Assembly (NCBI RefSeq): GCF_041814905.1
Contig: NZ_JBGXYA010000021.1
Coordinates: 36,104 to 100,103, forward strand
Source: Glaesserella sp041814905
Lineage (GTDB): Bacteria > Pseudomonadota > Gammaproteobacteria > Enterobacterales > Pasteurellaceae
Direction of reading: 5' to 3'
Length of the DNA stretch: 64,000 nucleotides
Position numbers and translations under genes: made by a program. The notes beneath the pieces were generated by a model. That model searched no databases and was not told the DNA's origin. It was given only the letters and a program-made list of their open reading frames with translations. How positions within the stretch are numbered: the first letter of the stretch is position 1; each line of letters opens with the position of its first letter. Positions 1 to 9,245 of this stretch are shown here, one piece after another.

Positions 1-141
1 GAAGCTGTTGAAAAATATCAAGTCGATCTACTGATTACTGGTCATCACCAAGATTTCTGGAGTAAATTCATGTCTTCTACTCGTCAAGTTATGAATAATG
101 TTTCTGTGGATATGTTAGTTGTACCTCTAGTCGATGAGTAA
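1..141 (+). CDS. uspA: Universal stress protein UspA-like, C-terminal end (partial)
   Basis: The gene is cut by the window edge; 46 codons and a TAA stop are visible. The visible residues include DLLITGHHQDFWSK, STRQVMNNVSVDMLVVP, which match the end of UspA-type proteins: a G-H-x(n)-S-S/T segment of the nucleotide-binding fold followed by a hydrophobic last strand (DMLVVPL). UspA proteins are small cytoplasmic stress proteins. A stem-loop terminator follows at 179-224. The family call is good, but which Usp paralogue it is cannot be settled from 46 residues. Confidence 0.72.
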   Translation, partial: EAVEKYQVDLLITGHHQDFWSKFMSSTRQVMNNVSVDMLVVPLVDE

Positions 142-178
142 ATAAAATATGTACGGAAATAGGGATATTTCAGACTAA

Positions 179-224
179 AAACCGCTTACGCAACTTATAA
201 TTTGTGCAGGCGGTTTGTTTTTTT
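179..224 (+). terminator. Rho-independent terminator after the UspA-like gene
   Basis: Arms AAACCGC (179-185) and GCGGTTT (210-216) are followed by a T-rich run (217-224). It separates the UspA-like gene from alaS. Confidence 0.7.
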
Positions 225-346
225 AATAAATTTTTTGTTTCTTCTTTGATTACATAGCAATAAACATAAAAAAATGTGTAGAATAGTAAGGTTAACCACA
301 AAGAAAGATGTTAACTCAATTTTTTTGTTTATTAGAGTAATGTTCA

Positions 347-2971
347 ATGAAAACAACTTCACAAATTAGACAATCCTTTTTGGATTTTTTTCATTCAAAA
401 GGGCATACGATTGTCCCAAGTAGCTCATTAGTGCCGGAAAATGATCCGACATTGTTATTCACTAATGCAGGGATGAATCAATTTAAAGATGTATTTTTAG
501 GCTTAGAAAAGCGTCCTTATGTTCGGGCAGCAACAGCACAACGCTGTGTTCGTGCGGGCGGAAAACATAATGATTTAGAAAATGTAGGCTATACTGCTCG
601 TCATCATACCTTTTTTGAAATGATGGGTAATTTCAGTTTTGGTGATTATTTCAAACAAGATGCAATCAAATTTGGTTGGGAGTTTTTAACTTCACCACAA
701 TGGTTAGGTTTACCGAAAGAGAAATTATATGTAACGGTATATGAAACCGATGACGAAGCTTATGAGATTTGGAACAAAGAAATTGGTGTTCCGACAGATC
801 ATATTATTCGTATCGGTGATAATAAGGGGGCACCTTATGCATCAGATAACTTTTGGGCAATGGGTGATACGGGGCCTTGTGGTCCATGTACCGAAATTTT
901 TTATGATCATGGTGAACAACATTGGGGCGGTCTACCTGGATCTGCAGAAGAAGACGGTGATCGCTATATTGAGGTTTGGAATATTGTTTTTATGCAATTC
1001 AACCGTCAAGCAGACGGAACGATGGAAAAATTGCCGAAACCGTCAGTAGATACCGGAATGGGATTAGAGCGTATGACTGCAGTCATGCAGCATGTTAACT
1101 CTAACTATGAAATTGATATTTTTCAAACATTGATTAAAGAAGTCGCTACTCTTTTAAATGTGGCTGACTTAGATAATAAATCATTACGGGTTATTGCAGA
1201 CCATATTCGTGCATGCTCGTATTTAATTGCAGACGGTGTTATACCCTCCAATGAGGGGCGCGGATATGTATTACGTCGTATTATTCGTAGAGCCGTACGA
1301 CATGGTAATATTCTTGGTGCAAAATCTGCATTTTTCTACAAACTTGTTCCAACTCTTGCACAAGCAATGGGACAAGCAGGTGAAATTATTACTCAAAAAC
1401 AAGTCCATATCGAAAAAACATTAAAAGCAGAAGAAGAACAATTCGCCCGTACTTTGGAACGTGGTCTTACTTTATTAGAGGATGCTTTATCCAAAGTTGA
1501 AGATAATCTTCTTTCCGGAGAAATTGTATTTAAACTTTACGACACTTATGGATTCCCATTTGATTTGACTGCAGATGTTTGTCGTGAGCGTGGTATAACT
1601 GTTGATGCGGACGGTTTTGAGCGTGAAATGCAGGCACAACGCGCTCGAGCACAGGCAAGTAGCAATTTTGGTACTGATTACAATAATGTCATTAAGGTAG
1701 ATGATTCAACAGAATTTAAGGGATATGAATCAACCGATATTGATGCAACTGTTGTCGCATTATTCAGTAACGGGAAATCGGTCGATTCAATTCAGTCAGG
1801 CGAAAATGCAGTAGTTGTTTTAGATCGTACGGTATTTTACGGAGAATCAGGTGGTCAAATTGGTGATAGCGGTCTAATTTCATCAGAAATTTGCAATTTT
1901 AAAGTTCAGGATACCCAAAAGTATGGTCAAGTATTCGGTCATATCGGACAGCTTGTATCTGGTTTATTATCGATAGGTGATAAAGTCAAAACTGAAGTTG
2001 ATACGACACGTCGTCACGCTATTACCTTAAATCATAGTGCAACTCACTTATTACATTCGGCACTTCGTCAAATTCTAGGTGAACATGTTGCACAAAAAGG
2101 TTCTCTGGTTTCAGAAAATTCATTACGTTTTGACTTTTCTCAACCGGAAGCTATTTCTAAAGCAGATTTAGACAAAATAGAGCGTATTATTAACCGTAAA
2201 ATTCGCGAAAATATTACAGTTACCACCGAAGTTATGGATATTGAGTCAGCAAAACGAAAAGGGGCAATGGCTTTATTCGGTGAAAAATATGGTGATCAGG
2301 TACGAGTTGTTGGAATGGATGATTTTTCCATTGAACTTTGTGGCGGAACACATGTTAAAAAGACAGGTGAGATTGGGCTGTTTAAATTTATTTCTGAAGG
2401 TGCTGTTGCAGCGGGAATTCGTCGTGTCGAAGCAGTAACAGGGGAAACAGCAATCTCACATTTACACCAACAGCAACAAATTTTGCAACAATGTTCGGAA
2501 TTATTAAAAACGGATAGTCATAATTTGGTTGAAAAAATTCAACATTTGCAAGATAAAGCTAAAAAAGCGGAAAAAGAATTGCAGCAATTTAAAGATAAAT
2601 TTGCAACTCAAACCGGTGGTGAATTAGCTAAACAAGCACAACAAATAAATGGAGTAAATGTTGTTGTTCAGCGTTTAGATAATATTGATGTTAAAGCACT
2701 GAGAACAATGGTTGATGATTTAAAAAATCAATTAGGTTCGGCGGTTATTGCTTTTGCAACGCAATCAGATGACAAAGTGAATTTAGTTGTTGGAGTGACG
2801 AAAGATTTAAGCACGAAGCTTAATGCCGGGGAACTTGTTGGCTTAATGGCTCAGCAAGTTGGCGGCAAAGGTGGCGGAAGAGCGGATATGGCAATGGCAG
2901 GGGGAAATCAACCTCAAAACATTAGTCAAGCTCTTCATGTTGCAATAGAATGGATTCAAGCAAAACTTTAA
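347..2971 (+). CDS. alaS: Alanine--tRNA ligase
   Basis: Charges tRNA-Ala with alanine in the cytoplasm and clears mischarged Ser/Gly-tRNA through its editing site. The 874 residues match the usual AlaRS length. The N-terminal class II catalytic core carries RCVRAGGKHNDLENVG at about residues 66-81. The editing domain has zinc ligands H563-x3-H567 and C665-x3-H669 (CGGTH). The C-terminal C-Ala domain ends with the glycine-rich GGKGGGRADMAMAGG. A leader of about 120 nt after the upstream terminator probably holds its promoter. csrA follows, an order common in gammaproteobacteria. Confidence 0.98.
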   Translation: MKTTSQIRQSFLDFFHSKGHTIVPSSSLVPENDPTLLFTNAGMNQFKDVFLGLEKRPYVRAATAQRCVRAGGKHNDLENVGYTARHHTFFEMMGNFSFGDYFKQDAIKFGWEFLTSPQWLGLPKEKLYVTVYETDDEAYEIWNKEIGVPTDHIIRIGDNKGAPYASDNFWAMGDTGPCGPCTEIFYDHGEQHWGGLPGSAEEDGDRYIEVWNIVFMQFNRQADGTMEKLPKPSVDTGMGLERMTAVMQHVNSNYEIDIFQTLIKEVATLLNVADLDNKSLRVIADHIRACSYLIADGVIPSNEGRGYVLRRIIRRAVRHGNILGAKSAFFYKLVPTLAQAMGQAGEIITQKQVHIEKTLKAEEEQFARTLERGLTLLEDALSKVEDNLLSGEIVFKLYDTYGFPFDLTADVCRERGITVDADGFEREMQAQRARAQASSNFGTDYNNVIKVDDSTEFKGYESTDIDATVVALFSNGKSVDSIQSGENAVVVLDRTVFYGESGGQIGDSGLISSEICNFKVQDTQKYGQVFGHIGQLVSGLLSIGDKVKTEVDTTRRHAITLNHSATHLLHSALRQILGEHVAQKGSLVSENSLRFDFSQPEAISKADLDKIERIINRKIRENITVTTEVMDIESAKRKGAMALFGEKYGDQVRVVGMDDFSIELCGGTHVKKTGEIGLFKFISEGAVAAGIRRVEAVTGETAISHLHQQQQILQQCSELLKTDSHNLVEKIQHLQDKAKKAEKELQQFKDKFATQTGGELAKQAQQINGVNVVVQRLDNIDVKALRTMVDDLKNQLGSAVIAFATQSDDKVNLVVGVTKDLSTKLNAGELVGLMAQQVGGKGGGRADMAMAGGNQPQNISQALHVAIEWIQAKL

Positions 2972-2982
2972 TAATTAAATAG

Positions 2983-3008
2983 GCTGAAACGATTTCAGCT
3001 TATTCTTA
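2983..3008 (+). terminator. Short stem-loop between alaS and csrA
   Basis: Perfect 7-bp arms GCTGAAA (2983-2989) and TTTCAGC (2993-2999) with a 3-nt loop, followed by TTATTCTT. Probably a weak terminator that partly uncouples csrA from alaS. Confidence 0.5.
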
Positions 3009-3043
3009 TAAAAACATAAATATTAAAATTAAAGGAGACAGTG

Positions 3044-3232
3044 ATGCTTATTCTAACTCGAAAAATCGGGGAAAGCTTATTAATTGGAGATGAAGTGGAG
3101 ATTACCGTACTAAGTATTAGAGGTAGTCAGGTCAAATTGGGTGTAAAAGCACCGAAAGAGATTTCCGTTCATCGTGAAGAAATATATCAGCGAATCAAAG
3201 CTTTAGCAGAGGATGCAAAACAAGAAGAATAA
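3044..3232 (+). CDS. csrA: Carbon storage regulator CsrA
   Basis: A homodimeric RNA-binding protein that represses or stabilises mRNAs by binding GGA motifs near ribosome-binding sites. The 62 residues begin MLILTRKIGE and contain L4, R6 and R44 (VHREE), the residues known to contact RNA in this family. The start at 3044 is preferred over the GTG three bases earlier, because MLILTR is the family N-terminus and AAAGGAGA (3031-3038) is well spaced from it. It lies between alaS and the phosphomannomutase gene. Confidence 0.97.
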   Translation: MLILTRKIGESLLIGDEVEITVLSIRGSQVKLGVKAPKEISVHREEIYQRIKALAEDAKQEE

Positions 3233-3278
3233 TTGAGGATCTGCAAGATTTTAAACTCAACAACATAAGGAAACTACT

Positions 3279-4643
3279 ATGGGTAAATTAACTTGTTTCA
3301 AAGCTTACGATATTCGTGGTCAATTAGGAACAGAACTTAATGTTGATATTGCATATCGCATTGGTCGTGCTTTCGGGCAATTCTTAAAACCTAAAAATAT
3401 TGTTGTCGGTGGTGATGTCCGTTTGACAAGTAACGAACTTAAAAGTGCTGTTACGAACGGTTTATTAGATTCCGGCGTCGATGTGATTGATCTTGGCCAA
3501 ACGGGAACAGAAGAAGTGTATTTTGCTACTTCATTCTTGAACACAGATGGTGGGATCGAGGTTACAGCAAGCCATAATCCAATGGACTATAACGGCATGA
3601 AGTTAGTTCGCGCAGGTTCTCGCCCTATTAGTGCAGATACCGGCTTAGCTGATATTCAACGGCTAGCGGAAGAAAACGACTTTCCGCCGGTTACTAAACG
3701 TGGCACTTATACACAAAAAAGTGTGTTAGGTGAATATGTTGAACACTTATTGTCTTATATTGATCTTAATAAATTAACACCGAAAACGTTAGTTATCAAT
3801 TCAGGTAACGGTGCGGCAGGTAAGGTGATTGATGCTATTGAAGCTCAATTTAAAGCACATAATGTACCGGTCAAATTTGTCAAAGTACATAATAATCCGG
3901 ATGGTAATTTCCCTAATGGCATCCCAAACCCGATTTTGCATGAAAACCGCCAAGACTCAATCAATGCGGTATTAGCAAATAAAGCCGATATGGGAATTGC
4001 CTTTGACGGTGACTTCGACCGTTGTTTCTTATTTGATGAGAAAGCAGGATTTATCGAAGGTTACTATGTTGTTGGTTTACTATCACAGGCGTTTTTACAG
4101 AAAAATCGAGGAGCAAAAGTAATTTATGATCCTCGTTTAATCTGGAATACGGAAGAATTAGTTGCAGAAGCAGGCGGCGAAGCTGTGATGTCTAAGTCCG
4201 GTCACTCATTTATTAAAGAAAAAATGCGTGAAGTGGATGCCATTTACGGCGGAGAAATGAGTGCACACCACTACTTCCGTGATTTCTTCTACTGTGACAG
4301 TGGTATGATTCCTTGGTTATTAACCTTAGAGTTACTCTGCACTACAGGTAAAACATTGAGCGAATTAGTGGGTTCTCGCATAAATAAATTCCCGTCACCG
4401 GGTGAAATTAACAGCAAATTGGCCGATGCTAAAGTATCTATTGAGCGTGTGTTGAATACTTATAAAGGTTCAGCTAAATCAGTAGAAACACTTGACGGTA
4501 TCAGTATTGAATTTGAAAATTGGCGGTTCAATTTAAGAAGTTCTAATACGGAACCGGTTGTTCGCTTAAACCTTGAAACAAAAGGTGATAAGCAGTTAAT
4601 GCAAGAAAAAACAGATGAAGTTTTAGCGTTACTTCGTCAATAA
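3279..4643 (+). CDS. manB: Phosphomannomutase (phosphohexomutase family)
   Basis: Interconverts mannose-6-phosphate and mannose-1-phosphate, feeding GDP-sugar or surface polysaccharide synthesis. The 454 residues carry the phosphoserine loop TASHNP with the active serine at S98 and the metal-binding loop DGDFDR at about residues 243-248. The C-terminal phosphate-binding domain includes RSSNTEP. galU lies directly downstream, consistent with a nucleotide-sugar supply pair. The family is certain; preference for mannose (ManB/CpsG) over glucose is inferred from overall likeness. Confidence 0.88.
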   Translation: MGKLTCFKAYDIRGQLGTELNVDIAYRIGRAFGQFLKPKNIVVGGDVRLTSNELKSAVTNGLLDSGVDVIDLGQTGTEEVYFATSFLNTDGGIEVTASHNPMDYNGMKLVRAGSRPISADTGLADIQRLAEENDFPPVTKRGTYTQKSVLGEYVEHLLSYIDLNKLTPKTLVINSGNGAAGKVIDAIEAQFKAHNVPVKFVKVHNNPDGNFPNGIPNPILHENRQDSINAVLANKADMGIAFDGDFDRCFLFDEKAGFIEGYYVVGLLSQAFLQKNRGAKVIYDPRLIWNTEELVAEAGGEAVMSKSGHSFIKEKMREVDAIYGGEMSAHHYFRDFFYCDSGMIPWLLTLELLCTTGKTLSELVGSRINKFPSPGEINSKLADAKVSIERVLNTYKGSAKSVETLDGISIEFENWRFNLRSSNTEPVVRLNLETKGDKQLMQEKTDEVLALLRQ

Positions 4644-4667
4644 TTTGCAAAATTTTTATATAAACAG

Positions 4668-4707
4668 ACCGCTTGCTGATAAGGTGGGCGGTTTCCTTTT
4701 ATTCTTT
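4668..4707 (+). terminator. Imperfect stem-loop with uptake-sequence arm after manB
   Basis: ACCGCTTGC at 4668-4676 (one base off the uptake core) can pair imperfectly with GCGGTTT (4688-4694). T-rich stretches (TTCCTTTTATTCTTTTT) follow. Probably the manB terminator. Confidence 0.45.
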
Positions 4708-4725
4708 TTAATGTAAGGACTCAAA

Positions 4726-5613
4726 ATGAAGGTAATCATTCCTGTTGCAGGTCTGGGTACTCGTATGTTGCCGGCGACCAAAGCTATTCCGAAAGAAATG
4801 TTAACTATCGCCGATAAACCATTAATTCAATATATCGTGAATGAATGTGTTGCGGCAGGGATTAAAGAAATCGTACTTGTTACACATTCATCGAAAAATG
4901 CGATCGAAAACCACTTTGACACCTCTTTTGAACTTGAAACCATGCTTGAAAAACGCGTAAAACGTCAATTGTTAGATGAAGTGCGTTCTATTGTGCCAAA
5001 AGATGTCACTATTATGCATGTTCGCCAAGGTCAAGCAAAAGGTTTAGGTCATGCAGTTTTATGTGGCAGAGCATTGGTTGGTAATGAGCCGTTTGCGGTC
5101 GTTTTACCGGATGTTTTATTGGCGGATTTCACTGCGAATCAGAAGAAAGAGAATCTTTCTGCAATGATCAAACGTTTTAAAGAAACCGGAAACAGCCAAA
5201 TTATGGTTGCTCCAGTTCCAATTGAAGATGTGAGTAACTATGGTATTGTGGATTGCCAAGGCGTAGAACTACCACCTGCAGGCACAGCAAAAATTGTGAA
5301 TATTGTTGAAAAACCGAAAGTAGAAGACGCTCCGTCTAATTTTTCCGTTGTAGGTCGTTATGTGTTTTCAGCCGAGATTTGGGATTTATTAGAAAGAACT
5401 CCGGTTGGCGTAGGAGATGAAATTCAATTAACCGATGCGATTGATATGTTAATTGAAGAGCAAGATGTTGAGGCATTTCATATGACAGGGAAATCGTTTG
5501 ACTGCGGCGATAAACTCGGCTATATGGAAGCATTTGTAGAATACAGTTTAAATCATGATAAATGCGGCAGTAAATTTAAAGATTATTTAAAAGATTTAGT
5601 AAAATCTTTATAA
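4726..5613 (+). CDS. galU: UTP--glucose-1-phosphate uridylyltransferase
   Basis: Makes UDP-glucose from UTP and glucose-1-phosphate, the donor for LPS core, capsule and galactose interconversion. The 295 residues start with a nucleotidyltransferase signature (GLGTRMLPATKAIPKEML, residues 9-26) and keep the conserved VEKP and FDCGDKLGYMEA segments. Its own ribosome-binding site (AAGGA) lies shortly before the ATG. It follows the manB stem-loop and is closed by a strong terminator at 5632-5662. Confidence 0.97.
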   Translation: MKVIIPVAGLGTRMLPATKAIPKEMLTIADKPLIQYIVNECVAAGIKEIVLVTHSSKNAIENHFDTSFELETMLEKRVKRQLLDEVRSIVPKDVTIMHVRQGQAKGLGHAVLCGRALVGNEPFAVVLPDVLLADFTANQKKENLSAMIKRFKETGNSQIMVAPVPIEDVSNYGIVDCQGVELPPAGTAKIVNIVEKPKVEDAPSNFSVVGRYVFSAEIWDLLERTPVGVGDEIQLTDAIDMLIEEQDVEAFHMTGKSFDCGDKLGYMEAFVEYSLNHDKCGSKFKDYLKDLVKSL

Positions 5614-5631
5614 TCTCTACAAAGTAAAAAG

Positions 5632-5662
5632 GTAAAAAGACGCTAATGCGTCTTTTTACTCT
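5632..5662 (+). terminator. Rho-independent terminator after galU
   Basis: Perfect 12-bp arms GTAAAAAGACGC (5632-5643) and GCGTCTTTTTAC (5648-5659) with loop TAAT; the T-run is inside the 3' arm. Confidence 0.85.
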
Positions 5663-5687
5663 CTAGGGCTAGAGGTTTGATTAAATT

Positions 5688-6734
5688 ATGATAAAAAAAA
5701 TAGTACAAGCGGTTGGATTCGGTCTGTTTTGTGCAGGATTAATTCTTTATGTCGCACCTTTGGTTAATAAACAAGGTAAGAGTACCTTATTACCTAACAA
5801 TGAAATTATAAGCTATCATTCGGCAGTAAAAATAGCTTCCCCGGCAGTTGTTAATGTATATAACCAGGCTTTTGATTCTACAACACCCCAAAACGGTACA
5901 GAGTTACAGGTTAATAATTTAGGTTCCGGGGTGATCATGACCTCATCAGGCTATATCTTAACCAATAAGCATGTTATTCAAAATGCGGATCAAATTATTG
6001 TGGCTTTACAATCAGGCACGATCTACAGTGCAGTTTTAATTGGTTCTGATACGCTGACTGATTTAGCTGTTTTAAAAATTCAGTCAGAAAATTTACCTAC
6101 AATTCCTCAAAATGAAAAACGAGTCGCTCAAATCGGTGACGTTGTTTTAGCTATCGGTAACCCATTGAATTTAGGACAAAGTATTACCCAAGGTATCATC
6201 AGTGCAACCGGTAGAAATGCCTTGTCTGAAATGGGGCGCCAAAATTTCATCCAAACGGATGCTTCTATCAATAAAGGGAATTCCGGGGGGGCGTTGGTTA
6301 ATTCTGCGGGAGAATTGATCGGGATTAATACTTTAAGCTTAGGAAAAAATAGTGATGATTTAGCTGAAGGGCTCAATTTTGCAATTCCAATCAGTTTGGC
6401 AAATAAAGTTATGGATAAGATCATTAAAGATGGTCGTGTGATTCGCGGTTACTTTGGTGTAAACAGTTCATTATTCTATTCGGCTAAACAGTTAGGTGTA
6501 GGTGAAAAAGGTGTACTTATTACAGGTGTTGCTGAAAACGGTCCGGCAGAAGCAGCAGGTATTGAAACCGGAGATTTAATTCTGACTATTAATAATATCG
6601 ATGCGGAAACACCATCACAAATGATGGAGATGATTGCAGACATGAAACCGAATACACGTGTTAATGTGTTGGTTTCTCGTCAAGGAAAATTACTTGAATT
6701 TCAAGTTGTGATTGGTGAATTTCCGGAAATGTAA
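5688..6734 (+). CDS. degS: Periplasmic stress-sensor serine protease DegS
   Basis: An inner-membrane-anchored HtrA-family protease. It senses misfolded outer-membrane proteins through its PDZ domain and makes the first cut in the anti-sigma factor RseA. One N-terminal membrane anchor spans about residues 8-26. The trypsin-like triad is visible as H95 (TNKHVI), D125 (TDLAVLK) and S199 (GNSGGAL). A single PDZ domain fills roughly residues 255-345; one PDZ plus an uncleaved anchor favours DegS over DegP/DegQ. The uptake core ACAAGCGGT (5705-5713) lies inside the start of the coding sequence. cmk follows after 12 nt. Confidence 0.9.
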   Translation: MIKKIVQAVGFGLFCAGLILYVAPLVNKQGKSTLLPNNEIISYHSAVKIASPAVVNVYNQAFDSTTPQNGTELQVNNLGSGVIMTSSGYILTNKHVIQNADQIIVALQSGTIYSAVLIGSDTLTDLAVLKIQSENLPTIPQNEKRVAQIGDVVLAIGNPLNLGQSITQGIISATGRNALSEMGRQNFIQTDASINKGNSGGALVNSAGELIGINTLSLGKNSDDLAEGLNFAIPISLANKVMDKIIKDGRVIRGYFGVNSSLFYSAKQLGVGEKGVLITGVAENGPAEAAGIETGDLILTINNIDAETPSQMMEMIADMKPNTRVNVLVSRQGKLLEFQVVIGEFPEM

Positions 6735-6746
6735 TATGGGTAACGT

Positions 6747-7415
6747 ATGAATAAAATTGTAATTACTGTAGATGGTCCGAGTGGGGTCGGTAAAGGTACA
6801 CTATGTCAGGCATTAGCGGACACATTAGGTTTTGATTTTTTAGATTCTGGAGCAATTTATCGTATTTTGGCATTAGCCGCGTTGAAACAAAATATCAGTT
6901 TTGAAAATGAAGAAAAACTGGCCGAATTAGGTCGCAATTTAGACGTAAAATTTGTGCTACAAAACGGTGAAATGAGTGTAATTTTAAATGGTGAGAACGT
7001 CGGCGACCAAATTCGTACTGCACAAGCGGGTCAAAACGCCTCAAAAATTGCAATTTATCCAAAAGTACGAGAAGCTTTATTACAACGCCAACGGGATTTC
7101 AGTACTGAAAAAGGATTGATTGCCGATGGGAGAGATATGGGAACAATAGTATTCCCTAATGCAAAAATTAAATTTTTTTTAGACGCAAGTGCTGAGGAAC
7201 GTGCAAAAAGACGTGTAAAACAGTTGCAAGAAAAGGGATTTAATGCTAATTTTGGTGAGATTTTAGCCGAGATAAGAGAGCGTGATTTTCGTGATAGAAA
7301 TCGCACTGTTGCGCCTCTAATCCCGGCTAAAGATGCGTTGGTCTTGGATTCAACGCATTTGTCTATTGATGAGGTAATTAAACAAGCGTTAGTACATATT
7401 CATCAATATCTTTAG
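6747..7415 (+). CDS. cmk: Cytidylate kinase
   Basis: Phosphorylates CMP and dCMP to the diphosphates. The P-loop GPSGVGKGT (residues 10-18) opens the 222-residue protein. The CMP-binding segment (IRTAQAGQNASKIA) and the ADGRDMGTIVFPNA motif follow. It lies 12 nt after degS, so co-transcription is likely, and directly upstream of rpsA, the standard proteobacterial arrangement. Confidence 0.96.
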   Translation: MNKIVITVDGPSGVGKGTLCQALADTLGFDFLDSGAIYRILALAALKQNISFENEEKLAELGRNLDVKFVLQNGEMSVILNGENVGDQIRTAQAGQNASKIAIYPKVREALLQRQRDFSTEKGLIADGRDMGTIVFPNAKIKFFLDASAEERAKRRVKQLQEKGFNANFGEILAEIRERDFRDRNRTVAPLIPAKDALVLDSTHLSIDEVIKQALVHIHQYL

Positions 7416-7458
7416 TTCGTATACTTAATAAAGGATTATTAGGTTTTTATTATCAACC

Positions 7459-7481
7459 CCATTTAGATGGATGCTAAATGG
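7459..7481 (+). promoter_or_regulatory. rpsA 5' leader hairpin
   Basis: Perfect 8-bp arms CCATTTAG (7459-7466) and CTAAATGG (7474-7481) lie 30 nt upstream of the rpsA ATG. Only a weak Shine-Dalgarno (AAGAAGA) is present. Structured, SD-poor rpsA leaders are known targets of S1 autogenous control in gammaproteobacteria; function here is inferred. Confidence 0.5.
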
Positions 7482-7510
7482 ACGTTCTATTTTATTTAAG
7501 AAGATTAATT

Positions 7511-9178
7511 ATGACTGAATCTTTTGCTCAACTATTTGAAGAATCACTAAAAGGTCAAGAAACCCGTTTAGGTTCAATTGTTAAAGGTACTGTGGTTAAA
7601 ATCCAAAAAGGCCTAGTATTCGTAGATGCTGGTTTAAAATCAGAATCAGCAATTCCTGCGGAAGAGTTCTACAACACACAAGGTGAATTAGAAGTTCAAG
7701 TTGGTGATGTTGTTGATGTAGCGCTTGATGCTGTTGAAGACGGTTTCGGTGAGACTAAACTTTCTCGTGAAAAAGCTAAACGTAACGAGTCTTGGGCTGC
7801 GTTAGAAAAAGCATTCGAAGAACAAGCAACTGTTATTGGTTTAGTGAACGGTAAAGTGAAAGGTGGCTTCACTGTTGAGTTAAACGGTGTTCGTGCATTT
7901 TTACCGGGTTCATTAGTTGATACTCGTCCGGTTCGCGATTCTTTAAACCTTGAAGGTAAAGAATTAGAATTTAAAGTTATCAAACTTGACCAAAAACGTA
8001 ACAATGTTGTTGTATCACGTCGTGCAGTAATTGAATCTGAAAGCAGCCAAGACCGCGAAGAAGTATTAGCGAATTTAGTTGAAGGCTCAGAAGTTAAAGG
8101 TACTGTTAAAAACTTAACCGACTACGGTGCATTCGTAGACTTAGGTGGCGTTGACGGTTTACTTCATATTACCGATATGGCTTGGAAACGCGTTAAGCAT
8201 CCAAGTGAAGTAGTGAATGTAGGTGATGAAGTTACCGTTAAAGTATTGAAATTCGACAAAGATCGCACTCGCGTATCTTTAGGTTTAAAACAATTAGGTC
8301 AAGATCCTTGGGCTGCAATCGCTCAAAATCACCCGGTAAACAGCAAGTTAACAGGTAAAGTAACTAACTTAACCGACTACGGCTGTTTCGTTGAAATTTT
8401 AGACGGTGTTGAAGGTTTAGTTCATGTTTCAGAAATGGACTGGACAAATAAAAATATCCACCCATCTAAAGTGGTTAACGTAGGTGATGTAGTTGAAGTG
8501 ATGGTTCTTGAAGTTGACGAAGAACGTCGTCGTATCTCTTTAGGCTTAAAACAATGCAAAGCTAATCCTTGGGAACATTTCGCAGAAACACATAACAAAA
8601 ACGATAAAGTGAAAGGTAAAATCAAATCAATCACTGATTTTGGTATCTTTATCGGTTTAGAAGGTGGGATTGACGGTTTAGTTCACTTATCGGATATTTC
8701 TTGGAATGTATCTGGTGAAGATGCTGTTCGTAACTACAAGAAAGGTGATGAAGTTGAAGCTGTTGTGTTACAAGTTGATGCAGTGAAAGAGCGTATCTCT
8801 TTAGGTATCAAACAATTAGAATCAGACCCATTCACTAACTTCGTTGACGCTACCAAAAAAGGTGCGGTTGTAACAGGTAAAGTAGTTGAAGTTGATGCTA
8901 AAGGTGTTAAAGTCGAATTAGAAGACGGAGTTGAAGGTTATATCCGTGCAGCAGAAGCAACACGTGATCGCGTAGACGATATCACTACTGTTATCAGTGT
9001 AGGTGATTCAATCGAGGCGAAATACACTGGTGTTGATCGTAAAGCTCGTATTGTGAATCTTTCAGTTCGTGCTAAAGACGAAGCTGAAGAGTCTGCGGCA
9101 ATTGCACAAGTGAATAAGCAAGAAGAAGCTATTCCAAATGCATTCGCAGAGGCTTTCAAAGCAGCAAAAGGTGAGTAA
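7511..9178 (+). CDS. rpsA: 30S ribosomal protein S1
   Basis: Binds and unfolds mRNA leaders at the small ribosomal subunit. The start at 7511 (MTESFAQLFEESL) gives 555 residues, the usual size; an in-frame ATG 33 nt upstream overlaps the leader hairpin and is not needed. Six S1 RNA-binding domains run in tandem, with repeated signatures such as TDYGAFVDLGGVDGLLH, TDYGCFVEILDGVEGLVH and TDFGIFIGLEGGIDGLVH. The first two domains are the more divergent ribosome-docking pair. A 12-bp hairpin separates it from ihfB. Confidence 0.97.
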   Translation: MTESFAQLFEESLKGQETRLGSIVKGTVVKIQKGLVFVDAGLKSESAIPAEEFYNTQGELEVQVGDVVDVALDAVEDGFGETKLSREKAKRNESWAALEKAFEEQATVIGLVNGKVKGGFTVELNGVRAFLPGSLVDTRPVRDSLNLEGKELEFKVIKLDQKRNNVVVSRRAVIESESSQDREEVLANLVEGSEVKGTVKNLTDYGAFVDLGGVDGLLHITDMAWKRVKHPSEVVNVGDEVTVKVLKFDKDRTRVSLGLKQLGQDPWAAIAQNHPVNSKLTGKVTNLTDYGCFVEILDGVEGLVHVSEMDWTNKNIHPSKVVNVGDVVEVMVLEVDEERRRISLGLKQCKANPWEHFAETHNKNDKVKGKIKSITDFGIFIGLEGGIDGLVHLSDISWNVSGEDAVRNYKKGDEVEAVVLQVDAVKERISLGIKQLESDPFTNFVDATKKGAVVTGKVVEVDAKGVKVELEDGVEGYIRAAEATRDRVDDITTVISVGDSIEAKYTGVDRKARIVNLSVRAKDEAEESAAIAQVNKQEEAIPNAFAEAFKAAKGE

Positions 9179-9188
9179 TTAGCTCTCA

Positions 9189-9221
9189 AAGCGGATATAC
9201 TTTATTTATGTATATCCGCTT
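9189..9221 (+). terminator. Stem-loop between rpsA and ihfB
   Basis: Perfect 12-bp arms AAGCGGATATAC (9189-9200) and GTATATCCGCTT (9210-9221) with a 9-nt loop, but no clear T-run. It could be a processing or attenuation hairpin that lets a fraction of rpsA transcripts read into ihfB. Confidence 0.55.
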
Positions 9222-9245
9222 ATCTCATAACTTAAGGAGAAAATT

